The notes: generated from the letters alone by a model not told the origin. A stretch of 39,553 nucleotides of DNA from Desulforegula conservatrix Mb1Pa (GCF_000426225.1 NZ_AUEY01000036.1:1-39553); one strand, 5' to 3'; counted from the first letter of the stretch, positions 1-8,504 are shown. Translations and numbers: made by a program.

Positions 1-198
1 AAACCGAATAAACTGCACAGGCGGCTCAGGCAGCTGGGGTATAACGGCGAATTCCAGAGCATCAAAATGACATCATGGCGGAACTCGGCATGTCAGCTCA
101 GCCACTGGGCAATGCCCAACAAATGGTTTGAAGAAATCGGACTGTTCGCGATGAATGAAATTCAAACGGGAGTGCTTCCTCTTTTTACAACGAGATAA
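1..198 (+). CDS. Group II intron reverse transcriptase/maturase, C-terminal fragment
   Basis: Frame 1 is open from the window edge to TAA at 196-198 and gives 65 residues. The end of this peptide carries the pattern seen at the C-terminus of many LtrA-type intron-encoded proteins: KMTSWRNSACQLSHWAMPNK followed by WFEEIGL. This region belongs to the part after the thumb/X domain that binds intron RNA and target DNA. The catalytic RT domain lies upstream of the window. The stop codon is 10 bases before domain V, the expected arrangement when the ORF sits in domain IV. The gene is cut by the window edge, so it cannot be said whether it is intact. Confidence 0.85.
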   Translation, partial: KPNKLHRRLRQLGYNGEFQSIKMTSWRNSACQLSHWAMPNKWFEEIGLFAMNEIQTGVLPLFTTR

Positions 199-208
199 GG
201 ATGAACAA

Positions 209-280
209 GAGCCGTGTACGAGGCCCGTACGCACGGTTCTGTGAGAGGGATGAAGCAGACTTGATCAGCTGCTTCACCCT
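209..280 (+). ncRNA. Group II intron domains V and VI
   Basis: Domain V: GAGCCGTG (209-216) pairs with CACGGTTC (232-239), TACG (217-220) pairs with CGTA (226-229), and a two-base bulge (230-231) separates the helices, with the AGC catalytic triad near the 5' end. This is the most conserved group II element. Domain VI: GATGAAGCAG (249-258) pairs with CTGCTTCA plus a few further bases (269-276). The branch-point adenosine cannot be assigned with confidence from sequence alone. Confidence 0.85.
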
Positions 281-376
281 ACTCGATATGTGTATTATTT
301 ATATCACTGAAAGTTTTGTCGGAGCTTATTTGCAAAAAAGAGACACGTCCAGGTGAAAAGAAAAAGAGTGTTGGAG

Positions 377-410
377 ATGCGGGCGCCTTAGAAGGCCCCC
401 GCATTTAATA
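377..410 (+). terminator. Strong hairpin, probable intrinsic terminator
   Basis: ATGCGGG-C-GCCTT (377-389) is mirrored by AAGGC-C-CCCGCAT (392-404), a 13-position stem with one C/C mismatch, followed by TTTAAT. It lies 90 bases past the intron end. The gene it serves must have been upstream of, or interrupted by, the intron. The U-tract is short, so its efficiency is uncertain. Confidence 0.55.
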
Positions 411-430
411 CTTCTATGCCATATTGATAG

Positions 431-556
431 ATTTGCAAAAAGTTAAAAAAACTGAGGCGTCATGCCGGATTTGATCAGGCATTTTTTATTTTCAAACACT
501 TTTGGATTCCGGCTTGCGCCGGAAGTAAGGGGATCGGGCTTTTTGCGACGTTGTCA
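431..556 (+). repeat. Family A dispersed repeat, copy 1 (degenerate left end)
   Basis: The body contains GTCATGCCGG...ATCAGGCAT and GGATTCCGGCTTGCGCCGGA, and the element ends GGGCTTTTTGCGACGTTGTCA. It matches the copies at 8505, 12875, 6556 and 37462 (the last two inverted). The left end is eroded: TTTGCAAAAAGTTAAAAA in place of CTCGCAAAAAGTCAAAAA. The rest of 199-558 holds the intron tail and the hairpin at 377; no gene is seen there. Confidence 0.8.
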
Positions 557-558
557 TA

Positions 559-1281
559 TTAATTTGCTACAAAAAGAGCGACAGGTTCGATTACAGCAGG
601 ATCTTCCTTTTCCATGATCTCGACAATATGCTTGTTTAGTCTTTTCTTGTGTTCTCCGAAGATTCCCCTTTTCTTTGCAAATGTCGCAGCAAACTCAAGG
701 GCCGATTTCATGAGATCTTCAGGGCCGTCGCATGCCTTCATTACAACATTGTTGGCGGCAAGCTCTTCGCCTCCATAGCGCTTTCCTGTAAGCTTCATTT
801 CCAAGAATTTATACTCAGGTATGGCTTTTCTGCAGAAAGCAATCATTCCCGGAAGGAAAGGAATGCCAAGGTCAACTTCAGGGAAGCAGAAGAAGCCGCG
901 ATCTTTTCTCATGAACCTGAAGTCGCAGGCGCATGAGATGATTGCGCCGTTTCCGAAAGCATGGCCGCCTATGGCAGCTATTGTTGGAACTGGTATGAGG
1001 AACAGTTTTTTGAACACCTCATTCATATCGTACATGAATTTTCTTATGTCATCGAGCTTCTGATCAGCAAAAGCTTTGCTCATCCATTCAATGTCAATGC
1101 CGAGGGAAAAAGATTTCGGATCTGTTGAGGTCAGAATTATGGCAGTTACACTTGCGTCTGCTTCGGCTTCGTTGAGAGCTGCAAGAAGTCCGGCTGCAAA
1201 CACAGGATTGTGACGGTTTTCTCCATTGGACATGCTTATTATTGCTGTTCCACCCTGTTTTTCGATCGTAATTCCTGACAT
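559..1281 (-). CDS. Enoyl-CoA hydratase/isomerase (crotonase) family protein
   Basis: 240 residues, within the usual crotonase length. The N-terminal strand and the oxyanion-hole segment SFSLGID (about 57-63) are present, followed by the second oxyanion element GHAFGNGAIIS (106-116). The motif FPEVDLGIPF (133-142) places a Glu (E135) where delta3-delta2-enoyl-CoA isomerases carry their single catalytic acid, and no second hydratase Glu is evident at the GHAFGNG position. I therefore favour an isomerase-like role on unsaturated acyl-CoA over hydration, but the substrate is unknown. ATG at 1281 is preceded by AGAAAGG at a good distance. It is followed on the same strand by nothing within the window except repeat and intron DNA. 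The potassium-channel gene ends 24 bases upstream, so the two may be cotranscribed. Confidence 0.85.
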   Translation of the reverse strand: MSGITIEKQGGTAIISMSNGENRHNPVFAAGLLAALNEAEADASVTAIILTSTDPKSFSLGIDIEWMSKAFADQKLDDIRKFMYDMNEVFKKLFLIPVPTIAAIGGHAFGNGAIISCACDFRFMRKDRGFFCFPEVDLGIPFLPGMIAFCRKAIPEYKFLEMKLTGKRYGGEELAANNVVMKACDGPEDLMKSALEFAATFAKKRGIFGEHKKRLNKHIVEIMEKEDPAVIEPVALFVAN

Positions 1282-1305
1282 ATGAGAACCTTTCTGATAA
1301 ATGGT

Positions 1306-2337
1306 TTAAGAGATCTGGTTTTTAGCTTTTGAAATATCGGCACTTTTGCCCATTACTATTAGGGTCATTCCTTCCTTGATTTCTGTTTCAACTGAAGGAT
1401 TGAAAATCATCTCCTTGTCTTTTTTTAGCCCCAGAAGCAACAGATCATATTTTTTGTTAAGATTTATATCCTCAATTTTTTTACCTGTAAAATGAGAATC
1501 TCCGGTAATCTGGATATCATGTATTCTCAGCGTACCATCTCCGCTTCTTAGCATTGTATCCAGAAAAGAAACCGTAACTGGTCTGAGCATCTCTGACGCC
1601 ATGCGCAGGGCTCCGATGAAATTGGGAGACACGACCCCGTCGGCTCCTGCTTTTATGAGCTTGTCCCTCATCTTGGGATTGGTCATTCTGCTGATGATCC
1701 TGATTTTGGGATTCATCATTCTCGCTGTCATGGTGATATACAGATTGTCCTTATCAGATGGCAGAGAGATAATTATGCCCGCAGCATGGTCAATTCCGGC
1801 GGATATCAGATTCTGGTCATCTGTCGCATCTCCTCTGATATAAAGTATACTGTCCCTGAACTGATGGTGGGCAGCACTGTCAGGATCAAAATCTATGAGA
1901 ACGGCTTCTTCCTTGTTCTTAATGATTTCTTCAATCAGCGGAAGTCCTGTTTCTCCACCGCCGCAGACAATATAATGACGCTTCAGACCCCTGATTTTTC
2001 TTTCCATCTTGTTTCTCCGGAGCATGCCTGAAAGCTCGCCCTCGATGAGTATTGCGGTGAACGAGCTGATTGCATAAAGGATAATACCCATGCCGAAAAT
2101 AAGTAGGCCCATTGTGTAAAACTGGGCGAGGGGATTCCCTGTTACAGGTACAACTTCTCCATATCCAACGCTTGTGAGGGATATTACGGTCATGTAGACG
2201 CAGTCGATGAAGCTTCGCTCGCCCATGAAAATGGCGTAATAGCCCGATGCGCCAGCCATGATGGTCAGCAGTATTGATGTTAAAAGTATGTAGAGTCTTT
2301 TTTTTATGCCTTCGACCATACTTTGGCGCTTATCCAT
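1306..2337 (-). CDS. Two-TM potassium channel with RCK (TrkA-N/TrkA-C) domain
   Basis: 343 residues. Two hydrophobic helices (about 13-35 and 73-98) flank a pore loop with the selectivity filter TSVGYG (55-60), which is diagnostic of K+ channels. The cytoplasmic part begins with a Rossmann fold, HYIVCGGGETGLPL (121-134; GxGxxG satisfied by G126, G128 and G131), with acidic residues at the end of strand 2 (D149, D151). It ends with a TrkA-C-like ligand-binding region (about 260-343). The architecture is that of MthK-type ligand-gated channels of the inner membrane. Start ATG at 2337 has AAGGG upstream. The upstream 100 bases contain a CCCTTGG...CCAAGGG inverted repeat that could bury this ribosome site. 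The gating ligand (Ca2+, nucleotide) cannot be told from sequence. Confidence 0.9.
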   Translation of the reverse strand: MDKRQSMVEGIKKRLYILLTSILLTIMAGASGYYAIFMGERSFIDCVYMTVISLTSVGYGEVVPVTGNPLAQFYTMGLLIFGMGIILYAISSFTAILIEGELSGMLRRNKMERKIRGLKRHYIVCGGGETGLPLIEEIIKNKEEAVLIDFDPDSAAHHQFRDSILYIRGDATDDQNLISAGIDHAAGIIISLPSDKDNLYITMTARMMNPKIRIISRMTNPKMRDKLIKAGADGVVSPNFIGALRMASEMLRPVTVSFLDTMLRSGDGTLRIHDIQITGDSHFTGKKIEDINLNKKYDLLLLGLKKDKEMIFNPSVETEIKEGMTLIVMGKSADISKAKNQIS

Positions 2338-2440
2338 ATAAGCCCTTGGGCAGCCGGCTTAATGACTGACTGACCAAGGGTGGGATTTTTTTTGATAAAT
2401 CAATAGTTTATAGGAACGGAAGTGGTTTTTACAAAGGCTG

Positions 2441-3040
2441 TTAAGCAGCCTTGGCTGCTTCCTGAAAACCCAGATCAAAGGCTTTGATGTTTATTTCCGC
2501 AAGCTGGGGTTTGATTCTTGCCTTTATAGCTTCCTTTATCTGGTCAGCTGATATCGGAAGAACTCCTGTCTGAATAAGTGCTCCAAGCAGAACCATATTG
2601 ACAGTAAGGTCGTTTCCGGCTTCTTTGGCAAGCACTGTTGCATCAAATGCGATAAGTTTTTTTGTTTTTTCCCTGAAAACTGATTTTATGGTTTCCATCT
2701 CAGGGTATACGCCCTTTCCTGTGGCAACTGTAAAAGGTGGCAAAGGAGAGAGATTTGTTATGACAACTGTATTGGGATTGCATTTCTTTATTGCTCTCAG
2801 AGCCTCGGATGGTTCGAAACTGAGAAAAATATCAGCTTCTCCATCTGATATGATCGTGCTTTTGGCGTCTCCGAAAACTATGGCAGATTCCACAACTCCG
2901 CCACGCTGGGCCATGCCGTGGATTTCGCTCATTCTTACAGGGACTCCTGCTGCAAGAGCTGCTTCACCAAGTATCTTGGAAGCCAGAAGATTGCCCTGAC
3001 CTCCTACAGCAACCATTATAAGTCTTTTGACATTTTTCAT
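2441..3040 (-). CDS. iorB: Indolepyruvate:ferredoxin oxidoreductase, beta subunit
   Basis: 199 residues from ATG at 3040, starting MKNVKRLIMVAVGGQGNLLA. The GGQG motif near the N-terminus is typical of the gamma-type domain of 2-oxoacid:ferredoxin oxidoreductases (POR_N/IorB), followed by EIHGMAQRGG. An open frame extends 50 codons further upstream to 3190. That extension runs through a family B repeat (about 3098-3130), has no similarity to IorB, and IorB proteins are normally about 190-200 residues. ATG 3040 has AGGATG upstream, so I chose it. With IorA it oxidatively decarboxylates arylpyruvates, from aromatic amino acid transamination, to arylacetyl-CoA, reducing ferredoxin. The iorA stop lies 178 bases upstream on the same strand, with the repeat between the two genes. 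Confidence 0.92.
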   Translation of the reverse strand: MKNVKRLIMVAVGGQGNLLASKILGEAALAAGVPVRMSEIHGMAQRGGVVESAIVFGDAKSTIISDGEADIFLSFEPSEALRAIKKCNPNTVVITNLSPLPPFTVATGKGVYPEMETIKSVFREKTKKLIAFDATVLAKEAGNDLTVNMVLLGALIQTGVLPISADQIKEAIKARIKPQLAEINIKAFDLGFQEAAKAA

Positions 3041-3097
3041 ATAGCATCCTGTTATAATAACCGGTTTCAGACCTGGGCTTGTATTGCCCTTTGTCAT

Positions 3098-3130
3098 CTT
3101 TTTTTGTAAAAAAGCTCCGCAAAAAACTTT
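3098..3130 (-). repeat. Family B hairpin repeat, partial copy between iorA and iorB
   Basis: Read on the minus strand: AAAGTTTTTTGCGGAGCTTT followed by TTTACAAAAAAAGATG. It matches the copies at 13981, 15596 (inverted) and 21302 but lacks the GCGACCCGCCGGAGGC tail. It lies inside the iorA-iorB transcript. Confidence 0.7.
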
Positions 3131-3218
3131 AAGGATTTTTGATTTCAGAAGTTTGATTTGGTATTGACTGCAGGGATAAAAAGTCCTCAATCACAAATCC
3201 AAAATCATCAATTATTTT

Positions 3219-5069
3219 TTAACCCTTCACCGGAACAATGGCTTTTTCAGGACATAACTGCGCGCATACCGCACAACCTGTGCAAAGATTCTCGTTGATT
3301 CTGACCCTGTCTCCGTCAAGATAGAAGGCCGGGCACGCAAAGTTGTTCAGGCATTCCCTGTGGTTCTTGCATTTATCTGAAACCTGAAATTTATTGCCTT
3401 TTGCCTGCTTGAGATTCTTTGCGTAAAGAATGCACTTTTCCTTGGCAATGATTACGGACACACCCTTGAACGCGACAGCTTCCTTGATTGCTTCAATGCT
3501 TTTCTTTACATTATAGGGTTTTATAACAGAGACATGCTTTACTCCAAGCGCCTTAACAACGCTCTCTATGTCGATCTGTCCGTATCCATCGAGTCCGAGT
3601 TCTTTCATGTCAACGCCAGGATTTGGCTGGTGTCCTGTCATTGCAGTCACCCTGTTGTCAAGTATGACAAGGGTGAAATCATGATTATTGAAAACAGCGT
3701 TGATAAGCCCTGACATTCCTGAATGAAAAAAGGTTGAGTCTCCGACGAATGAGATTACCTTGTTGTCCGTTACCTTTGAAAATCCGCAGGATGTGGATGT
3801 GGATGCACCCATGCAAAGAACATAGTCAGCCATGGAAAGAGGCGGCAGGAATCCGAGCGTGTAGCATCCTATGTCAGAAGGGATCATTACTTTCATTCCT
3901 TCCGTGGCTTTTTTCACTGCATAGAAGGTCGCTCTGTGTGAGCATCCGGCGCAAAGATTTGGCGGACGGTTCGGAACCTCAGGGGTGTTTGCCGTATCAA
4001 TCAGAGCTGGAGCATTGTATGCAAAGCCAAAATACTCAGCCAATGTTTTTCTGACCATTGCAGGATCATATTCATAAAGACGCGAAAAAAGATCCTTTGC
4101 CTTTCCAGCTATTTTGACTGTCAGGCCTTCTTCCTGGGCGAAGGCTTTTATTGCCTCTTCCATGAAAGGTTCACCTTCTTCCACTATGAGAACTTTTTTG
4201 CATTCGGAAACGAACTTTTTGATCATTCCCGCAGGCATTGGATTGGAAAATCCTATTCTAAGAATCTTGACTTTCCCTTCTGCGCCAAGGTCGCTTATGG
4301 CGTCGCTAACATATGAGTAGCTGACTCCGTTGCAGATAACTCCGAAGTCACCGCTTCCTTCGATGAAATTATATGGTGATGAGTCTGAAAGCGCTTCAGC
4401 TTTTTCAATGTTTGCAAGGAGCTTTACATGAAGTTTTCTTGAAACAGCCGGAACGCAGACATAGCTGAAAGGATCTTTTTTGAATTCGCCCTTTGTCTTT
4501 CTTTGAACCAGATTGCCAAGTTCGACTATGGCGTTTGAATGATTTATGCGTGTGGTTGTTCTGAAAATAACCGGCTCACCAAGTTTTTCAGAAAGCTCGA
4601 AAGCATAAGGCATCATTGCCTTGGCTTCTTCAACAGACGAAGGTTCGATTACCGGGAGACCAGAAAGTTTGCCGTAATAACGGTTGTCCTGTTCATTCTG
4701 ACTTGAAAACATGAACGGGTCGTCTGCTGTCAGAAGAACCATGCCTGCGTTGACTCCTGTATAAGCAAGGGTCATTAGTGCGTCGGCTGCAACGTTCATG
4801 CCTACATGCTTCATCACGCACATGCTTCTTACTCCGGCAGTGGCAGCGGCTGCTGCAACTTCAAGGGCAACTTTTTCATTTGTGCTGTATTCGAAATAAA
4901 GATCTGATTCTTTCGACATTCTGAAGAAGTTGTAGGAGATTTCAGAGGATGGCGTTCCAGGATAGGTGCTTGTGAAAGCTACTCCCGCCTCAATCGCTCC
5001 TCTTGCTATGGCCTCGTTTCCAAGTAGAAGCATTTTCTGGCCTGGATTGTCGGTTAATAGTTTATGCAT
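3219..5069 (-). CDS. iorA: Indolepyruvate:ferredoxin oxidoreductase, alpha subunit
   Basis: 616 residues, the normal IorA length. The N-terminal pyrimidine-binding domain begins LLLGNEAIARGAIEAG and includes STYPGTPSSEI. The thiamine-diphosphate-binding domain has CAGCSHR and GDSTFFHSGMSGLINAVFNN (about 442-461), matching the GDG-type TPP/Mg motif. The C-terminus is a ferredoxin-like domain with C567, C573, C579 and a second set C596, C599, C602, C606 (CTGCAVCAQLCPEKA), which should hold two 4Fe-4S clusters. It forms a complex with IorB in the cytoplasm and feeds electrons to ferredoxin from indolepyruvate or phenylpyruvate. Start ATG 5069 has AAGGAG seven bases upstream. Oxygen-sensitive enzymes of this kind fit a strict anaerobe. 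Confidence 0.95.
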   Translation of the reverse strand: MHKLLTDNPGQKMLLLGNEAIARGAIEAGVAFTSTYPGTPSSEISYNFFRMSKESDLYFEYSTNEKVALEVAAAAATAGVRSMCVMKHVGMNVAADALMTLAYTGVNAGMVLLTADDPFMFSSQNEQDNRYYGKLSGLPVIEPSSVEEAKAMMPYAFELSEKLGEPVIFRTTTRINHSNAIVELGNLVQRKTKGEFKKDPFSYVCVPAVSRKLHVKLLANIEKAEALSDSSPYNFIEGSGDFGVICNGVSYSYVSDAISDLGAEGKVKILRIGFSNPMPAGMIKKFVSECKKVLIVEEGEPFMEEAIKAFAQEEGLTVKIAGKAKDLFSRLYEYDPAMVRKTLAEYFGFAYNAPALIDTANTPEVPNRPPNLCAGCSHRATFYAVKKATEGMKVMIPSDIGCYTLGFLPPLSMADYVLCMGASTSTSCGFSKVTDNKVISFVGDSTFFHSGMSGLINAVFNNHDFTLVILDNRVTAMTGHQPNPGVDMKELGLDGYGQIDIESVVKALGVKHVSVIKPYNVKKSIEAIKEAVAFKGVSVIIAKEKCILYAKNLKQAKGNKFQVSDKCKNHRECLNNFACPAFYLDGDRVRINENLCTGCAVCAQLCPEKAIVPVKG

Positions 5070-5313
5070 AACACTCCTTAAGACTTTGCATGAAATCGTT
5101 TTCCAGCAGGTGCTGAAGAATAAACTGCTGAATATAGTTATTTTATCTTTAGTTGCAGGAATTTTTTATAACAGTGATACAAAAGCTGTAAAGCGTTTTG
5201 TCCGTTTTTTCGGAAAAACTTTACAAGCACCATGGCGTGTTCTATAAATTTTGTTCATTTTATTAAAGTCTGAATGAAATTTGATAAAAATTAAAAGAAG
5301 GTATTTGAATATT

Positions 5314-5973
5314 ATGAATCCTGCCACAACCATTGTCATAGCAACAAGAAACAAGGGCAAAACAGCTGAAATTGCAGATCTTCTCAAGGGTTTTCCCGTT
5401 CTTCTTAAAAACCTCGACGATTTCGGCCCGATTCCTGAAGTAGTGGAAGACGGCAATACTTTCGATGATAATGCATACAAAAAGGCCAGCTTTACTGCAA
5501 GGGTTCTTGGGTACCCTGCTCTTGCCGATGATTCGGGCCTTGTTGTGGATGCCCTTGACGGAAGACCCGGAGTCCATTCCGCAAGATACGGCGGTGACGG
5601 TCTGACTGACGCTGATAGATGCAAAAAGCTCCTTGAAGAAATGAAAGGGGTTGAAAATAGATCTGCTGCCTTTGAATGTGTTATTTCCATTGCAGTTCCC
5701 ACTGGTCAGGCACTCACTTATGAGGGCAGGTGCGAGGGTGATATAATTGATTCCATGAAAGGTGAGGGTGGTTTTGGTTATGATCCTGTTTTCATGTGCA
5801 AAAAAACCGGAAAAACCTTTGCGGAAATGACAATGGAGGAAAAGTCAGGAGTAAGCCACAGAGGAACCGCTCTTGCTGATGTCAGAAACGAGTTTGACAA
5901 GATCCTTGCATGGATAAGTCAACACCAACCTATATTTGAAAAAAAAGGATGCATGCATGGCGACCATAGCTGA
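5314..5973 (+). CDS. rdgB: XTP/dITP diphosphatase (Ham1/RdgB)
   Basis: 219 residues. It hydrolyses non-canonical purine nucleoside triphosphates (ITP, dITP, XTP) to monophosphates, cleaning the nucleotide pool. Signatures: the N-terminal ATRNKGK (10-16; T/S-x-x-N-x-x-K), the central LADDSGLVVDALDGRPGVHS with acidic metal ligands, SARYGG, and near the C-terminus EGGFGYDPVF followed by SHRGTAL. The open frame reaches back to a TTG at 5281, but ATG 5314 has AGAAGG upstream and gives the family's usual N-terminus. The last 17 bases overlap the nitroreductase gene, whose ribosome site lies inside this coding region, so the two are probably translationally coupled. Confidence 0.95.
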   Translation: MNPATTIVIATRNKGKTAEIADLLKGFPVLLKNLDDFGPIPEVVEDGNTFDDNAYKKASFTARVLGYPALADDSGLVVDALDGRPGVHSARYGGDGLTDADRCKKLLEEMKGVENRSAAFECVISIAVPTGQALTYEGRCEGDIIDSMKGEGGFGYDPVFMCKKTGKTFAEMTMEEKSGVSHRGTALADVRNEFDKILAWISQHQPIFEKKGCMHGDHS

Positions 5974-6538
5974 GCTTGTAGCTCTTAACAGGTCTTGCAG
6001 AAGGTTTGATGGAAATAAAAAAGTAAGTCTTGAAGAAATCACCCAGCTTGTTGATCTTGCAAGGCTGTCAGCATCTGCGGCAAATCTTCAGCCGCTTAAG
6101 TATATGATTTCCGCTTCAGCCGAGATGAATGCGAAAATATTTCCCTGCCTGAAATGGGCAGGATATCTTAAAGACTGGGACGGGCCTTTTGAGAATGAGA
6201 GGCCGGCAGCTTATGTCGTTGTGCTACACGATACCAGCGTTGCAGGTGGTGCAGGATGCGATCACGGAATAGCAGCCCAGAGTTTGATGCTCGGAGCTGT
6301 GGAAAAAGGTCTTGCAGGGTGCATGATCGCGGCTGTTGACAGGAAAAATCTTGGGGCTCTTATCGGTCTTCCTGATCATATGAAGATTCTTCTTGTCATA
6401 GCTCTTGGTTATCCTGTTGAGGAAAGAAAGGTTGTCACCCTGACAGAAGAAACAGGTGTTAAATATTTCAGAGACGATAAAGGGATTCATTATGTCCCGA
6501 AGAGGTCTCTGGAAGAGGTGATTCTCAAGGCCTGGTAG
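5957..6538 (+). CDS. Nitroreductase family protein (FMN-dependent)
   Basis: 193 residues starting MATIAELVALNRSCRRFDGN. The RSxRRF segment binds the FMN phosphate in this family, and LARLSASAANLQPLKY (about 35-50) matches the conserved A-P-S-x-x-N-x-Q-P region. A central GIAAQSLMLGAVEKGLAGCM helix and a late LGYP motif complete the pattern. It is short for the family, similar to the small iron-sulphur-free nitroreductases of anaerobes. The substrate is unknown. ATG 5957 was chosen over the in-frame ATG 5936 because AAAAAAGGATG sits just upstream and the family starts here. It overlaps rdgB by 17 bases. Confidence 0.85.
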   Translation: MATIAELVALNRSCRRFDGNKKVSLEEITQLVDLARLSASAANLQPLKYMISASAEMNAKIFPCLKWAGYLKDWDGPFENERPAAYVVVLHDTSVAGGAGCDHGIAAQSLMLGAVEKGLAGCMIAAVDRKNLGALIGLPDHMKILLVIALGYPVEERKVVTLTEETGVKYFRDDKGIHYVPKRSLEEVILKAW

Positions 6539-6555
6539 TTTTTATATAGAAATAA

Positions 6556-6689
6556 TGACAAAATAGCAAAAAACTCGATTTCCGTCATTCTGGAGAAGGC
6601 CGGAATCCAGGGAATTGTCCGAAAAATTGGATGCAGGCTCCAGTCCTGCATGACACTGAAGCTCTTTTCTGACTTTTTGCGGGACCATC
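6556..6689 (-). repeat. Family A dispersed repeat, copy 2 (inverted orientation, diverged)
   Basis: Starts TGACAAAATAGCAAAAA, contains CCGTCATTC...CCGGAATCCAG and TGGATGCAGG...CCTGCATGAC, and ends GACTTTTTGCGGGACCATCA. Orientation is opposite to the copies at 8505 and 12875. It fills the gap between the nitroreductase and symporter genes. Confidence 0.75.
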
Positions 6690-6716
6690 AAATAATAATT
6701 TTTTCAGGATCATTTA

Positions 6717-8501
6717 ATGCAATTTTTAGATTGGCTGATTGTTGGGACATATCTTTTAATGTGCGTACTTCTGGGGCTTTATTTTACCAAAAGAGCATTA
6801 AGGAGTGTCGATGACTTTTTTGCATCAGGAAGAAGTCTTCCATGGTGGCTCGCTGGGATATCCATGACCGCCTCGGCGTTTTCCATTGATACTCCAATTG
6901 GAATCACCGGACTTATAGCAAAAGACGGTATTCCCGGCGTGTGGTATGCATGGTCTTTCGTGCTTGGCGGCGCAGGAACTCTTGGCGCATTTATTTTTGC
7001 TCCTCTTCTGAGGCGTTCGAGAATAATTACAACGGCAGAGCTTATAGAGTTGAGATATGCCGGGCGCCAGGCCGCTTTTTTGAGGGGCTTTAAGGGTGTT
7101 TATTTTGGAATTCTTGCAAACGCGATAACTCTTGGGTGGATAATCAAGGCTGTCTGGACGCTCGCAGCTGTTCTTCTTCCAGGAGTTAATCAACATCTGC
7201 TTGCACTCGGACTCATGGGCATTGTTCTTGTTTATGCAGCTGCCGCCGGTTTATGGGGAATTGCTGCGACCGAATTTTTTCAGTTCATTGTAGGTTCTTT
7301 CGGGTCATTTATTCTTGCCTATTTTGCCTGGCAGCATATAGGCGGGGCAGGGGAACTTGTTAATGCATTCGTATTGAAATATGGTGCTGCCGACGCTTCG
7401 GCCAGATTGTCGTTCCTTCCAATGCCCGGAACCCCATTTTTTGTTACCTTTATAGTATTCATTACCATCAAATGGTGGGGTAATCCTCCTCCTGCAATAA
7501 CCCAGCGTATAATCGCCTCAAAGGATGAAAAAAACGCGTCTTTTGCGACCATGCTTTTTACAATTCTTGCCTTTGGTTTTAATTACTGGCCAATGATATT
7601 TGCGGGAATGGTTTCAATAGTGGCTTTCCCTGAAGCAAGCTCACCTGAGAGCGGATATGCCATGATGATTGTAAAGCTTCTGCCCACAGGTTTTCTCGGA
7701 ATAATGATAGCCTCGCTCATGGCTGCATTTATGTCTACTGTTGATGCACATATAAATTTCGGTGCTTCATACATGGTCAATGATATCTACAGAAGATTTA
7801 TCAAAAAGGATGGTTCTGAAAAGCATTATGTCAGGGCCTCGCAGATAAGTACCGTAATAATGCTCCTTGTTTCCATTGCAATTGCTTATAATACTGAATC
7901 AGTAAGCGGAGCCTGGTATTATCTTGCCATGTTGACCGCAGGGTACGGGATTGTAATTGTTGTAAGATGGTTCTGGTGGAGGGTTAATGCCTGGGCAGAG
8001 ATAACCGCACTCGCTGCCTCGGGAATTGCGAGCACACTTCTTTCACCTAAATTTGCCGCTCTTGCCGGATATTCCGCATTTCTTCCCGAGCTTGACTGGA
8101 ATATCCGTTTTATTATTGTAGTTGTTTTATGCACAATAAGCTGGGTCATAGTCTGTTTCCTGACAGAGCCTGACCCTGATGAGCATCTCAAGAATTTTTG
8201 CTTAAAGGTCAAGCCTTATCGCACTTTCTGGGGACCAGTTTACAGAAAATATCCTGAACTCCCATATAGAAAAGGATTTTGGATGGCTTGCACGAGATGG
8301 GCAATTGGCTCTGCCATGGTTTTTTCATTCTGTTTCGGTTTGGGGCATCTCATGTTTTTAAGATTTACAGAAGGACTTGTTCTATTGTCTATGGCGGCAA
8401 TTTTTGCGCTTATTATTCTGGGGACATGGAAGAGGCGTGATGCTGATCCTGAAGAAGTTCTCGTTTCAGATCAGATGCCAGCTGACTCTGTTTCGAATTA
8501 A
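6717..8501 (+). CDS. Sodium:solute symporter (SSS family) permease
   Basis: 594 residues of largely hydrophobic sequence with about 13 predicted membrane helices. The N-terminus MQFLDWLIVGTYLLMCVLLG is followed by SVDDFFASGRSLPWWLAGIS, the characteristic SSS motif after helix 1 (DFFLAGRSLPWW type), and SMTASAFSIDTPIG in the unwound helix 2 region that forms part of the Na+ and substrate sites. AAFMSTVDAHINFGASYMVNDIY resembles the second conserved SSS signature (the helix 9 Na2 region). It imports an unidentified solute across the inner membrane driven by Na+. A charged C-terminal tail (about 575-594) is cytoplasmic. ATG 6717 has CAGGATC upstream. It stands alone between two family A repeats. 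Confidence 0.9.
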   Translation: MQFLDWLIVGTYLLMCVLLGLYFTKRALRSVDDFFASGRSLPWWLAGISMTASAFSIDTPIGITGLIAKDGIPGVWYAWSFVLGGAGTLGAFIFAPLLRRSRIITTAELIELRYAGRQAAFLRGFKGVYFGILANAITLGWIIKAVWTLAAVLLPGVNQHLLALGLMGIVLVYAAAAGLWGIAATEFFQFIVGSFGSFILAYFAWQHIGGAGELVNAFVLKYGAADASARLSFLPMPGTPFFVTFIVFITIKWWGNPPPAITQRIIASKDEKNASFATMLFTILAFGFNYWPMIFAGMVSIVAFPEASSPESGYAMMIVKLLPTGFLGIMIASLMAAFMSTVDAHINFGASYMVNDIYRRFIKKDGSEKHYVRASQISTVIMLLVSIAIAYNTESVSGAWYYLAMLTAGYGIVIVVRWFWWRVNAWAEITALAASGIASTLLSPKFAALAGYSAFLPELDWNIRFIIVVVLCTISWVIVCFLTEPDPDEHLKNFCLKVKPYRTFWGPVYRKYPELPYRKGFWMACTRWAIGSAMVFSFCFGLGHLMFLRFTEGLVLLSMAAIFALIILGTWKRRDADPEEVLVSDQMPADSVSN

Positions 8502-8504
8502 GGA

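Larger units (their letters stand above)
1..287 (+). mobile_element. Group II intron, 3' end (5' part outside window)
   Basis: The window opens inside a bacterial group II intron. Seen directly: the C-terminal coding end of the intron-encoded maturase (1-198), then a domain V hairpin (from 209) and a domain VI-like hairpin (about 249-279). The sequence then runs into CCTACTCGAT, which resembles the usual 3' end of such introns, so I place the 3' splice site near 287. Group II introns are self-splicing ribozymes that move by retrohoming with the help of their reverse transcriptase. The insertion target upstream is not visible. The 3' exon side has no recognisable gene, so the intron probably sits in an intergenic or eroded region. 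Confidence 0.85.

Noticed and set aside
2338..2440. CCCTTGG...CCAAGGG inverted repeat followed by T-run as a plus-strand terminator
   Set aside because: No plus-strand gene ends here and the loop is long (over 20 bases); noted only as possible occlusion of the channel gene's ribosome site.
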